A stretch of 64,000 nucleotides of DNA, from assembly GCA_947044405.1 (NCBI GenBank), contig CAMRHE010000021.1, positions 9,470,501 to 9,534,500 on the forward strand, read 5' to 3'. The stretch is from Leptodactylus fallax (Eukaryota; Chordata; Amphibia; Anura; Leptodactylidae). The notes below the pieces were generated by a model that was given only the letters and a program-made list of their open reading frames with translations, made no database searches and had not been told where the DNA came from. Shown here in pieces: positions 21,270-32,383 of the stretch. The translations under genes were made by a program, and so were the position numbers. Numbering within the stretch: the first letter of the stretch is position 1; every line of letters begins with the position of its first letter.

Positions 21270-23270
21270 AAGCTGATATACAGATATTAATATCTCCATG
21301 GTAACCATAAATATTTGAATTTATAAAAGAAGACAATGTACAATAGAGAAATATTTATGTTACCAAGTCACTTTAATGATATGACTAACACAATAACTGC
21401 TTTATTAGAAAAAAAGAGAGCACCTGTTTAACACATTGGAGGGATTCACCAACACAAGCACACAATACAAATGGTTCAGCAAATTCTGATGTTGTCTAAA
21501 TTATCAATAGGCCAAATTTAGAAATGTTTTTGTAACAGCTTTGTATTTAGAAAAAATTCACAAATCAGTGGGAAATGAATTTTAAGCGCAGTCCATTCTT
21601 TCACACATATGGAATTCCATACATATGGAATTCATGTTAATGCCAGAAAACTGGTGTAAACACATAGATAATCTGCCCAAATGAGCTGTGCAAAGCACTT
21701 AAACTGCCAAGTTAAGCTCTGTAACATCTGTATACAAAACAAAAGAATAGGTTTTATTTTGCAATACTGAAATACAGTTCACCTCTCCACCTGGATGTGG
21801 CTTTAACAAATTACTTTAGAAAGTTATTCTTATGATTTAGAGAACTATCTTCTAACTGGACATTTTCTAACTTCTAATTATTGTTTATAAAGCAATAATT
21901 AGCATATAACAAAAGTGCACCAGATAATAGTTCCAATTAATCATTCTGTCTTTTACAATTTATGCTAAATTAAATACATGAAATATTGAATGATTAGATT
22001 TGATGTATTGTTCATAGGTCACCACACATAATGTCTGAAACAAAGCTACTACTGTAACAAAAAGCATATGTACACAGATTTACACTTCATTTAGACTAAA
22101 GTTGAATGTAGGCTCAAGGATGATTTCTTTGCACCACAGGAAAGTGTAGAGTAAATCAGTGTTGCTCTAGATAAATGAAAATACTGACTGAGATTCATAT
22201 TAATAAATTCAGCTTAAATGTTCTTCTTTCTGATCTCTCCTAATTTCCATTAGTCTTTCGTTGTGAAGCAATTTAAAAATGACCACAAGAAAATAGTCTC
22301 GCTGTGAACCCATTAAATCATGATAATTGGAAACTTCAAAAAGGTTGCATAAGCATATGAACATAATTACAGTAAGCAGGTTTCAGGTCCCTGTTAAAAG
22401 AACAACCATATGGCTTTATTACAAAAAAAAATAAAAAAAATGATGTGGGGGTGGTAGGAAGACTTCTAAACTTTAAATGCTATTGGGTCTTTGTCAAGAG
22501 AACATCTGAATTTATCAAGAAAGCATGCATACTCTTGGTAATATGTCTATTTTAAGCCTAATTTAAATTTAACCCTTTCTGAATTGCAAATGCCCATGGG
22601 AATCTCTAGTTCGCTGCTGGTATTTCTCATGTTGCATACAATCTTTTCACGTCCCTTGTGTCAGCTAATGTCACCAATAGAGCTATTTTATTCTAGATAG
22701 CATAATCTGATGCTGCACTAATCACATTGTCAGCATCAGACTGCTTATTTTCTAACGTATACATAAGCTTCTGTGTCACAAAGTAGATGAATTATAGGGG
22801 CTGCACTTATGTAGGATTTTCATTATCATTGTGTATTTTTAGTAAACTATTAAGGTTTCATTATTATTATTTTTAATGTAAAATAGTAGAAATTACCTTT
22901 TACTTTGTCTCTACAGGCACTAAATATATGGCTCGTGAAACCGTAATACAGCCATGAGCATGGTCTTAACTAAAAAGGAATTCAAATACAGTACTGAATC
23001 AAATGATGTACAGATGTATACTCCCTTACTTGTCCTCTTGACTGGACATGTTCAGATATGAGTATCACAAGATAAGCAGCTTTTCTAAACACAACATGAT
23101 TTCATAACAAGTTATCACAAGGTGATTTGCAAACTAATCTGTTTCTGTCTATTTGTGACTACCTAGTCTCTCAAGACTGGTGTTAGTTTGTTGGATATTG
23201 TGTTGCATTGGTTTCAAGAATAATTAGAATCATTGACCAAACTGGAGATTGGTAAATGGAGCCTAATATA
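21270..23270. other. 2 kb repeat-poor, AT-rich, no gene seen
   Basis: No transposon ends, tandem repeats or protein-like frames seen. Contains AT-rich blocks with homeodomain-type TAATTA/ATTAAT cores (for example 21855-21990). May be intronic or intergenic single-copy DNA. Confidence 0.5.
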
Positions 23271-23272
23271 TA

Positions 23273-24905
23273 GAGTCATATGAAAAAGTTTGGGCACCCC
23301 TATTAATCTTAATCATTTTTAGTTCTAAATATTTGGGTGTTTGCAACAGCCATTTCAATTTGATATATCTAATAACTGATGGACACAGTAATATATCAGG
23401 ATTGAAATGAGGTTTATTGTACTAACAGAAAATGTGCAATATGCATTAAACCAAAATTTGACCGGTGCAAAAGTATGGGCACCTCAACAGAAAAGTGACA
23501 TTAATATTTAGTAGATCCTCCTTTTGCAAAAATAACAGCCTCTAGTTGCTTCCTGTAGCTTTTAATCAGTTCCTGGATGAAGATATTTTTGACCATTCCT
23601 CTTTACAAAACAATTCCAGTTCAGTTAAGTTTGATGGTCGCCGAGCATGGACAGCCCGCTTCAAATTATCCCACAGATGTTCAATGATATTCAGGTCTGG
23701 GGACTGAGATGGCCATTCCAGAACATTGTAATTGTTCCTCTGCATAAATGCCTGAGTAGATTTGGAGCTGTGTTTTGGATCATTGTCTTGCTGAAATATC
23801 CATCCCCGGCGTAACTTCAAATTTGTCACTGATTCTTGTACATTATTCTCAAGAATCTGCTGATACTGAGTTGAATCCATGCGACCCTCAACTTTAACAA
23901 GATTCCCGGTGCCGGCATTGGCCACACAGCCCCAAAGCATGATGGAACCTCCACCAAATTTTACAGTGGGTAGCAAGTGTTTTTCTTGGAATGCTGTGTT
24001 TTTTTGACGCCATGCATAACGCCTTTTTGTATGACCAAACAACTCAATCTTTGTTTCATCAGTCCACAGGACCTTCTTCCAAAATGAAGCTGGCTTGTCC
24101 AAATGTGCTTTTGCATACCTCAGGCGACTCTGTTTGTGGCGTGCTTTCAGAAACGGCTTCTTTCGCATCACTCTTCCATACAGCTTCTCCTTGTGCAAAG
24201 TGTGCTGTATTGTTGACCGATGCACAGTGACACCATCTGCAGCAAGATGATGCTGCAGCTCTTTGGAGGTGGTCTGTGGATTGTCCTTGACTGTTCTCAC
24301 CATTCTTCTTCTCTGCCTTTCTGATATTTTTCTTGGCCTGCCACTTCTGGGCTTAACAAGAACTGTCCCTGTGGTCTTCCATTTCCTTACTATGTTCCTC
24401 ACAGTGGAACCTGACAGGTTAAATCTCTGAGACAACTTTTTGTATCCTTCCCCTGAACAACTATGTTGAACAATCTTTGTTTTCAGATCATTTGAGAGTT
24501 GTTTTGAGGAGCCCATGATGCCACTCTTCAGAGGAGATTCAAATAGGAGAACAACTTGCAATTGGCCACCTTTTCTCATGATTGGATACACCTGGCTATG
24601 AAGTTCAAAGCTCAGTGAGGTTACAAAACCAATTTTGTGCTTCAGTAAGTCAGTAAAAAGTAGTTAGGAGTATTCAAATCAATAAAATGATAAGGGTACC
24701 CAAATTTTTGCACCAGTCAAATTTTGGTTTAATGCATATTGCACATTTTCTGTTAGTACAATAAACCTCATTTCAATCCTGAAATATTACTGTGTCCATC
24801 AGTTATTAGATATAGCAAATTGAAATGGCTGTTGCAAACACCCAAATATTTAGAACTAAAAATGATTAAGATTAATAGGGGTGCCGAAACTTTTTCATAT
24901 GACTG
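23273..24905 (-). mobile_element. Tc1-type transposon, nearly complete, 1633 bp
   Basis: Inverted repeats of about 211 bp, 23273-23483 and 24695-24905, with TA at both outer edges (23271-23272, 24906-24907). Each repeat holds an outer and an inner copy of a related motif (AAAAAGTTTGGGCACCCC outside, GCAAAAGTATGGGCACC inside), that is, an IR/DR layout like Sleeping Beauty-type elements. The outermost base on the left is G where the right end has C. The two repeats are highly similar. A long transposase frame fills the middle. Confidence 0.95.
23566..24516 (-). CDS. Tc1-type transposase, DD34E, nearly intact, C-terminal frameshift
   Basis: The start chosen is the ATG at 24516 (MGSSKQLSND), which begins at the usual place for the family; the frame stays open 25 codons further upstream, to 24591. 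Order: paired-type helix-turn-helix DNA-binding halves (about residues 1-110, with GSTVRNIVRKW and RRRMVRTVK), a GRPRK motif like an AT-hook between them, then the catalytic core: first Asp in LWTDETKIELFG, second in FQQDNDPKH, Glu in DLNIIEHLW, with 34 residues between the last two. All three catalytic residues are present. The frame ends early with KISSSRN*; on the same strand just downstream, in another frame, ELIKSYRKQLEAVIF...GGSTKY* gives the expected tail, so a small deletion near 23570-23580 removed about 25 residues. Activity is uncertain. Confidence 0.9.
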   Translation of the reverse strand: MGSSKQLSNDLKTKIVQHSCSGEGYKKLSQRFNLSGSTVRNIVRKWKTTGTVLVKPRSGRPRKISERQRRRMVRTVKDNPQTTSKELQHHLAADGVTVHRSTIQHTLHKEKLYGRVMRKKPFLKARHKQSRLRYAKAHLDKPASFWKKVLWTDETKIELFGHTKRRYAWRQKNTAFQEKHLLPTVKFGGGSIMLWGCVANAGTGNLVKVEGRMDSTQYQQILENNVQESVTNLKLRRGWIFQQDNDPKHSSKSTQAFMQRNNYNVLEWPSQSPDLNIIEHLWDNLKRAVHARRPSNLTELELFCKEEWSKISSSRN

Positions 24906-25084
24906 TAAATAAATAACATGATCATTGTGTTGTTCAGGGCAAATGATGTGTGGTTCTTATTACTCAATAATAACTGATATAACTTTCTGTTGTTTTAGTC
25001 CCAATAGGGGATTTGAACATCCAGTCTTCTTATCATTGCTACAGTATGATAAAGAGCAATATTTCTTTATTGCAGAGTATTATG

Positions 25085-25310
25085 CCTTGATGACCAAACC
25101 ATTTTCTTTTGCGTTTTTCCTTTGTCACATACCAAGCACTATAACTTTTTTATTTTTCCATCAAGGTAACCATATAAGGGCCAGTATTTTTTTTGCGAGA
25201 CAAGCTGTAGTGTGTAAAGGTACTATTTTGGGGTACATATACCCCATTGCTCCATTTTGCCATTGCCTTTTTATGCTTTAAATTTTGCACCATTTATTGA
25301 TTTTTACAAG
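25085..25310 (+). repeat. Repeat G fragment
   Basis: CACTATAACTTTTTTATTTT, CATATAAGGGCCAGTATTTT, GCGAGACAAGCTGTAGT and TGCACCATTTATTG are the same ordered blocks as in 10960-11060. Confidence 0.6.
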
Positions 25311-25449
25311 GAATATCCCTCCCAACTCTAAATCGAAAACAAATTAATTTATTAATGAAGGAAATAACCTAAACTGAAATACTTGATGCTAATGATGCTA
25401 TAACAAATGAATATTATAAGAAATTTAATATGCTGCTAGCCCCACACCT

Positions 25450-26372
25450 TTTTCTGGCAGTATTTGTGTCATTAATAAATGTTGTAATATACTTTATTAA
25501 TTTTGGATCCTTTCTGTGAAATCCAGCATTTTTTTCACTCTTTCCCTCTTTTCTGTATTGAGAGCTGTTTCTTCCTCTCACTGAATGTTACTGTGTACGT
25601 GAGTATGGGGCTTTGTAAAATGTAGAGAAAATGAGGGTGGGGAGGGTCACATCAAACATTTATATCTCGGACATTATAAGGCTGGGTTCACAACATCATT
25701 TGGCTCTCCATTGACTAATCTGTCAAAAAAGATGGACTATGATATGCGTTGTGTAACCATTTGAATCCTTTTTTGACCAATCCGTTATTTTTTTTAAATA
25801 GATTGACAGCGGACGGATACCAGGTGCAAGTTTGAAGTCAGCATAAAATGTAGAAACTTGCTTTTGGTATCATGTGAAAGAGGAGATTCACTTCTCTCAT
25901 ATGACTCTAAGGATACAGTGCTGTCTGTATTATCCAAATAAATCACTAGTTGAAAAGACAGTCGGAATTAGGATATTTATATATACAGCTGTATTATATA
26001 TGATATAAAAATCCCAATCCCGACTGTGTTTTCAACCAGTGATATCTTTGGAAATAATTTAGATAGCACTGTAACCTTAGTGTTATATGAAAGAAGAAAA
26101 TTTCCTCCTTCGTATGACACCAAAAGTTTGTACATTTTATAATGTCCAAAATATAACTCTTTGAAGTGACCATACCCCACCCTTTTTTCTGTACATATTA
26201 CACAGCGCCGTATTCTCATATATACGATAACAGTAAGTAAGAGGCATAAACAGCTCTCAATACAGAAACAAGCGAAATAGTGAAAAAAATGCAAGATTTC
26301 ATAGAAAGGATCCAAAATTTGTTAATAAAGTATATAACTAAATTTATTAATGACACAAATACTGCCAGAAAA
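25450..26372. mobile_element. Foldback element, 0.92 kb, nearly whole-length inverted arms
   Basis: The outer 31 bases (TTTTCTGGCAGTATTTGTGT and on) are exactly repeated in inverted form at the right end. Inverse similarity continues inward: TCTGTATTGAGAGCTGTTT / AAACAGCTCTCAATACAGA, GGGTGGGG / CCCCACCC, GACAGTCGGAATTAGGATAT / ATATAAAAATCCCAATCCC, to a centre near 25985. The left arm has an extra 160 bp or so (about 25680-25840) that looks like a separate insertion. The element splits the L1 ORF2 remnant. No transposase inside; superfamily unknown. Confidence 0.85.
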
Positions 26373-26861
26373 TTGTTGTCCAAAAGTTAGGTATGCTTCA
26401 AAAGAGTATATGACCAAATAATAAACAATAAATCTTTTCCCCCTGAAATGCTTCAAGCTCTCATTACTACATTTACTAAACATGGGAAAATGTGTGATGT
26501 CCCTCGAAATTTCAGGCCAATTTAACTTCTTAACACTGATATGAAGATATTTGCTAAGATATTGACCTCTAGGTAGATGTTTTCCCCCGTCTAATAAAAA
26601 ACTACCAGGTTGGCTTTAACAAGGGACAACAGCCTCTAGATGGTACTACACATTTTATTGATTTGATGGAGGCGGTGGGCTCCTGTCGGACGCCTTCTCT
26701 GCTCCTGTCATTGGATGTGGAGAAGGTGTTTGACAGGGTACACTGGTGTTACCTGAAATTGGTATTGCAGAAATTTGGCTTCGAGGGTAGTTTTTTGCAT
26801 GCCACTGTGGCTTTATATTCATGTCCTAATGCTACAGTTTTCTCCTCAGTATTTATTTTAT

Positions 26862-27122
26862 GGACAGCACAGTGGCTCAGTGGTTAGCACTGCAGTGCTG
26901 GAGTCCTGGGTTCGAATACTGACAAGGACAACATCTACAAGGAGATTGCATGTTCACCCCCGTGTTTGGTTGAGTTTCCTCTGATTTCCTCCCACACTTC
27001 AAAGACATACTGTACTGATAGGGAATGTAGATTGTGAACCCTCTATGGGACATTGACTGACACTGCCTGTAAAGTGCTGTGGAATATAATGACACTATAC
27101 AAGTAAACAAAATAAATAATAA
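26862..27122 (+). mobile_element. tRNA-derived SINE, copy 2, well kept
   Basis: A box TGGCTCAGTGG at 26873-26883; B box GGTTCGAATAC at 26909-26919. Body GACAAGGACAACATCTACAA, TCCTCCCACACTTCAAAGAC, GTAAAGTGCTGTGGAATATA; AT-rich tail AAAATAAATAATAATG. Lies inside the L1 remnant at 25.3-28.7 kb. Confidence 0.9.
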
Positions 27123-27250
27123 TGTTAGACACATTTATGATTTCAAACAAGACAAGGGTGCCCAATGTCCCCTTTAATATTTGCTTTGCTGATGGAACCC
27201 TTTGGAGAACATACAGTATATGCAAATCATCTCAAAGGTTGAGTATTAGA

Positions 27251-27928
27251 CCGTGTTTCTCCTAAAATAAGACAGGGTCTTATATTATTTTTTTGCTCCA
27301 AAAGATGGGTTAGGGCTCATTTTCAGGAGATGTCTTATTTTTTTCCATGAACAACAATGCACTCACCAGACCCCCTTAAATCCAAAACAATTAGAGTCTG
27401 CAAGTGACAATAGTGTATGGGCTCTCACACACAGATCTATGTCACTCCTGTCAAATGAGTGTCACTTTCAGGTCCCTTGCCATTACAGCAGCATTCCACT
27501 ACAGCCAAGTGTAGTATTTGGCTCCCCCTGGTGACCGGAAGCAGTCACAACAGAGTAATGCCAGCAGGGCTACCCAATCTGTGTGTGAGAGCCTGGCACT
27601 ACCTGTAGTCAACCCTTATTTTGGTGGAGAACTATCTCACTAGTGCCATCTTGTACAGATAGCACTCTTAAAGTCAATGTCTGATTCTTTTGGGGGTGCG
27701 ATTCTTTTTTGGGATGTCTGCTTTCCTTGATAATGGGTCTACTGTATCTGTTTTGCTGTATTCTATTTACTGTTTTACATGTATAGCTGCCTGGACACTT
27801 TTTTTTAATGAACTGTAACTTGGGCTTATTTTCAGAGTATGACTTATACTTCAAGCATACTTCAAAAATCTTGAAAAATCGTGATAGGGCTTATTTTTGG
27901 GGTAGAACTTATTTTCAAAGAAACACGG
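27251..27928. mobile_element. Mariner-type MITE, 678 bp
   Basis: Ends CCGTGTTTCTCCTAAAATAA and the inverse TTATTTTCAAAGAAACACGG. The right flank is TA; the left flank is GA, probably a mutated TA. Inner AATAAGACA / GGGCTTATTTTT blocks are also inverse. Similar ends are widespread in vertebrates. No coding content. Confidence 0.75.
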
Positions 27929-28700
27929 TATTAGGAGGAAGGGACCACCACATAGGGTTGTTTACAGATGATGTTTTATTAGCATTGTCACACTCTGTTT
28001 CATCTCTCCCTGCTTCCTATTATAAGATAAACACCTCCAAGTATAAAGCTTACTTTTCCGATATTCAAACTATTTGACAGTAATTTTAAACATTTATTAT
28101 CCTGCCTCAAATGAGAATGTTATGATCTGAAACTTTTTGAGATTTCCTGGTTAGGTAAAATTGCAGCTATTAAAATGTTAATTATACAAAAGATCTTATA
28201 CTGGTTTTGCAATATTCCTATATCCTTGCCTATGTCATATTTAAAACAAGTTGCAATCTTTATTACAACAATTTATATGGGGCAAACAGAGACCTAGGAT
28301 GAAAGCAGATATACTGTACCTTCCTTTAGCTAAAGGTGGACTAATCCCCGTTTAGACATACTGAATTCAGAAACATATTGAGATTAACTTTCATAATTAA
28401 CTTAAAAAAAAAGAAAGAATACCATTGATACAGCTGTCTTGGAATTCTGACATAGAAAAGATTCCAAACCAAACCATAGTCCTGAATGTAAAATACTTTC
28501 AAATTATTTAGAAGGAAGGCTTGTGCACTGACTAAAAAAATTATCAAATCTGAATATAGCAAAACTCCCACAGTGGAGTGGAATAATTTCACAAACTCAA
28601 AAGTGAAAATCAAAAATCATTACGAGGAATGTATCTGTGTGTCAAAGTGGAGATGCACCTACTTTATCAAAAGACACTTGCACGTGAGCCTACATTATGA

Positions 28701-29289
28701 AGCAGCTGACATAGATTTTAGCTTTACATAGTAATGTTTGTCATTAAATGTTGTTTTACCAACAATCCATAAAATGTTAGTAGGATCTTTTCTACAGTTA
28801 CACTATTATTAAATATTGTAAGAGAACATTTGCATATAAGTCTACATCGCAGGAATTTCTACATGCTGTACCAAGTGACTATTCAACCAGAAGTCATTCA
28901 CAACCACCTTCTTCCTCTGGTCTTAATAATAGATTTAAGAAACAGAACACTTTGTTATACATGCAGCATTTAGTACAATGTTTTATGCAGTATTATTTAT
29001 TTTGGGGGGAATTATTCACACATAGACCCACATTTATTAAAACTAGATATAGGGTTTCTCAAAAAATAGAAAACAAGGGGTGATCAGAGTTTCATCCATA
29101 AATTGGATGCTTAGGTTCACATCACTCACATTTGTAAGAGAATCAGATGTTTAGGCCTGTGAGTGGTATGACTAGGGCCTAAAACACACATAGTTCAAAC
29201 ACTCAGACACCCAAACAAACAAAAGGACTTGAATAAGGCTTTACATTTAAATAGCACAGTTTACCATACACAGTATACAGTTTACCATG
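28701..29289. other. No gene or named repeat seen
   Basis: AT-rich sequence between the L1 remnant and repeat G. Nothing protein-like. Confidence 0.4.
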
Positions 29290-30806
29290 TACTTTGTAAT
29301 GTCACCATTCAATATCTTGTACAATGTACTGGGAAGCAGGAAAAAAATTCAGAATGAGATGGAATTGGAAAAAAAACGCATTTGTGCCAATTTCTTATGG
29401 GTTTAATTTTTACGGCATTCACTATTTGGTAAAAATGACATGTTACATGTATTTATATAGTATTTGTAATGTTTTGATACCTTTTAAAAAATTAAAAACT
29501 TGGCAAAATAGAAAAAAAAAATGTGTGTTGCCATATTGTGACACCTGTAACTTTTTTATATTTATGTGTATGGAGCTGGGTATGGCGTCGTTTTATGTGG
29601 GACAACATGGCGTTTTTATACCATTTTGGGGAAGGTCTGATCTAACTATAGTTTGATCACTTTTTATTCCATTTTTTATAGGAGGCAAAAAGTTAAAAAA
29701 AAACAGCCATTTGGCTATTTTGATTTTTTTTTCCCCTGCTATGCCATTCACTGTATGGGATAAATATTTTAATATTTTAATAGATTGGGCATTTTTGAGC
29801 ACAGGGAACTCTAAATTGTTTATGTTTACTTTTGTTTATTTATTTTTATATGTGATCTGGGGAAAGGGGGGTGATTTAAAATTTTATATTTTTTTTTTTT
29901 TATACTTTTAAAAAAACTTTTTTTATTTTTCTTTTATTTTCAGACCCCTAGGGACCTTGAACCCTAGGAGCCCTGATCGCTCATACTATTAGTATGGCAG
30001 TGAATAGTAAAATCTCATGACTTCTAGAGGCAGCGAAGAATAGAGCCATACTAATGAAAAGCCTAGGAGCCCAATGACATTCTGGAGGGCAGCGATTGAG
30101 TAAAGATGGCGGCTCCCATGGCGCCTGCGCACCAATCAAAGCAGTTAGCAGTGGGTGCTGGCTGTATTACATACACCCTTTTTGCTTGAAGGGGTTAAGG
30201 ACCAGTCCTCATTTTTTAAAATTGACATGTGTTACTTTATATGGCAATAACTTTGAGATACTTTAACTTACACAAATGATTTTGAGAATGTTTTTTTGTA
30301 ACACATTGTACTTCATGGTAGTGCTAAACATCGATCAATATTTTTGTATTTATTTATTAAAAAATAGGAAATTTGATGGAAATGTTTTTTAAAAATTGCA
30401 ATTTTTAAAATGTGAAATCCTCTGCTTTTAAGACAGGGATAGGGAATTATAAAGGCCTATATATAAGATGACCTCCATAAATTTCCCCATTTTCAAAACT
30501 GCACCCCTCAAATACTTGAAAACAGCATTTGGGAGGGAAGTTTGTTAACCCTTTAATCATTTCACAGTAAATAAAACAATATGGAGGTGAAATTTAGACA
30601 TTAAATTTTTTTTTTTCAATAATACATTTAGCCCTAAAATTAACATATTCACAAGGGGTTAAAGGAGAAATGCACTAGCCGAGGAGCGGAATGGCCGCAT
30701 AGACTCAGAGCTCTCGGTCTGAATCTCATACAGCGACGTCTTACAGCGACGAGCCCATGGAGTGCACACATAGATTTTCTACCGGAACGATATCCTACCT
30801 TCGGAG

Positions 30807-32015
30807 ATGCCCAGAAAGCGTAAGTCGGCGGTGAAGCCGCAGAAAATATCAGACTTCTACTTCCCTCATGCGGGAAGAGAGGAGCAAGATGGCGATGGCC
30901 CGCGTACAGAGGCGGCCTCCAGGGCCTCGACTCCCACTCGAGACCCTCCAGAGGAGACGCTCACGCTCTCTGCACAAAGGAGAGTGCTTTCAGCCCCATC
31001 GCTACCACGATTGATAGAAGGTGCGGACCTGGGGTCCCCTGGGCCTTCTTCCCGGTGGGCCGGGGCGGGCGCAGATCACGGGCCTGCACAAAATGGCGGT
31101 ACGGGGCTCACAGCTACAGCTACAGCTACATACAGCTTGGAGACATGTCATTCGCCTACCGCGAGTCCGAGTAAGCAAAGACCCAGGCTCCAGAACGCCG
31201 AAGAGGTGAGCAATAACACACTACATACACCTCCATCCATTGATTTTTTCGCAGATATACCGGCGACAGAGAATCTCTTAACTGAGGCCTCCATGAAAAA
31301 TATGCTTATGGCCTTTTGTCAGTCACTAAAAACAGACATGTCACTTATGGTGAAGCCACTAGATAGAGATCTTCAAGAATTAAAAAGCCGCACTGTACAT
31401 GTTGAATCTAAAATGGCGGAATTTGCGGCATCACATAATGCGCTTATAGATGCTCACTATGACGTGGAGAGAGATGTGTCTTTTCTGAAAGCTAAAGTAG
31501 CTGATTTGGAAGATCGCTCAAGAAGAAACAATCTAAAGTTCAGAGGGATTCCAGAATCAATATCTGCGAGAGATTTATCTGCTTTCCTACAGGATATGAT
31601 ACGATCGCTACTACCAAATCTCACGGCGATGGATCTCACTATTGACAGAGCTCATAGAGTTCCGAGACCCTCACACTTAGATGAAACCATACCCAGAGAT
31701 GTTCTGGCAAAGATACACTTTTATCGCACTAAAGAGCTGGTTCTGCTGACCTCACGGAAGACAGACCGCCTACCGGAGCCGTATAACAAAATTTCCATTT
31801 ATTCGGATCTTTCCGCCACGACATTACAATTACGGCGACAATTCATCCCTCTTACTGCAGCTTTACGCCAACACCACATCCTGTACAAATGGGGATTCCC
31901 GGTCCGCGTGATCGTGTCCCGAAATAACCTGGTACATGTTATCAAGTCTCTGGAGGAAGGGAAAAACCTGCTAAATGAATGGAACATTCCGATCGTTGAT
32001 CTCCCACCCAAGTAA
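30807..32015 (+). CDS. L1 ORF1 protein, RNA-binding, intact, 402 aa
   Basis: ORF1 proteins of L1 form trimers that coat the element RNA and act as nucleic-acid chaperones. Seen here: a basic start (MPRKRKSAVKPQK), a long Ser/Pro/Ala-rich disordered region (about residues 15-145), a heptad-like stretch at about 165-235, then the L1 ORF1 core with DRSRRNNLKFRGIPE (about 230-245), the RRM-like part with TIDRAHRVPRP, and a C-terminal domain with RDVLAKIHFYRTKE and PVRVIV. The frame has no breaks and the length is usual. ATG at 30807 is the first in the frame and lies 132 bases from the 5' end of the element. ORF2 follows in a different frame. Confidence 0.9.
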   Translation: MPRKRKSAVKPQKISDFYFPHAGREEQDGDGPRTEAASRASTPTRDPPEETLTLSAQRRVLSAPSLPRLIEGADLGSPGPSSRWAGAGADHGPAQNGGTGLTATATATYSLETCHSPTASPSKQRPRLQNAEEVSNNTLHTPPSIDFFADIPATENLLTEASMKNMLMAFCQSLKTDMSLMVKPLDRDLQELKSRTVHVESKMAEFAASHNALIDAHYDVERDVSFLKAKVADLEDRSRRNNLKFRGIPESISARDLSAFLQDMIRSLLPNLTAMDLTIDRAHRVPRPSHLDETIPRDVLAKIHFYRTKELVLLTSRKTDRLPEPYNKISIYSDLSATTLQLRRQFIPLTAALRQHHILYKWGFPVRVIVSRNNLVHVIKSLEEGKNLLNEWNIPIVDLPPK

Positions 32016-32383
32016 CCGCCTGGTCCCATATCTGATGGTTGGCGCCAAGTGAAAACCAAGAGACACCCACATAAAGGGCTATAAAGCTAGAGACTCATCT
32101 ATCCTGGATTCCGTATGCTCACTGCTGCTGAACTTATCCCCCCAGGATTACGACAGCTGCTGGTCCGCTGTACCACGTTCTTTTTTCTTTTTTTTTCTCT
32201 TGATTCAGAAAATATGGATTATCTGTTGGTTCTGTAGTTTTACTGGTTTATTTATTTCTTGGTTCTGGCACATTGGGCGAAGTGAATACAAATGGCGAAA
32301 GCCATTCCACCTCATGAAAACAGAAACATCATCCGGTATAAGGGGTTGTGGTAAGAATCTGATAGCATTTCTGTTGGTATATT

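Larger units (their letters stand above)
25340..28700 (+). pseudogene. L1-type LINE ORF2 remnant with three later insertions
   Basis: In order: DANDAITNEYYKKFNMLLAP (25390-25448); FPPEMLQALITTFTKHGK (26438-26490); LNTDMKIFAKILTSR (26532-26575, after NFRPI); LLLSLDVEKVFDRVHW (first catalytic Asp, 26701-26745); QGCPMSPLIFALLMEPFGEH (about 27160-27210); LFTDDVLLAL (catalytic box with Thr for Ala, 27958-27988); KIAAIKMLIIQKILYW (28158-28205); LYLPLAKGGL (28316-28340). C-terminal traces fade by about 28700. Frameshifts and stops are frequent. Interrupted at 25450-26372, 26862-27122 and 27251-27928. Confidence 0.8.

Noticed and set aside
26862..26940. tRNA gene
   Set aside because: The A and B boxes are those of a SINE head; the sequence does not close a tRNA cloverleaf and continues into the SINE body shared by other copies.
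30807..32015. Single-copy host gene with a coiled coil
   Set aside because: It has L1 ORF1 core motifs and is followed by ORF2 within target-site duplications, so it belongs to the LINE.
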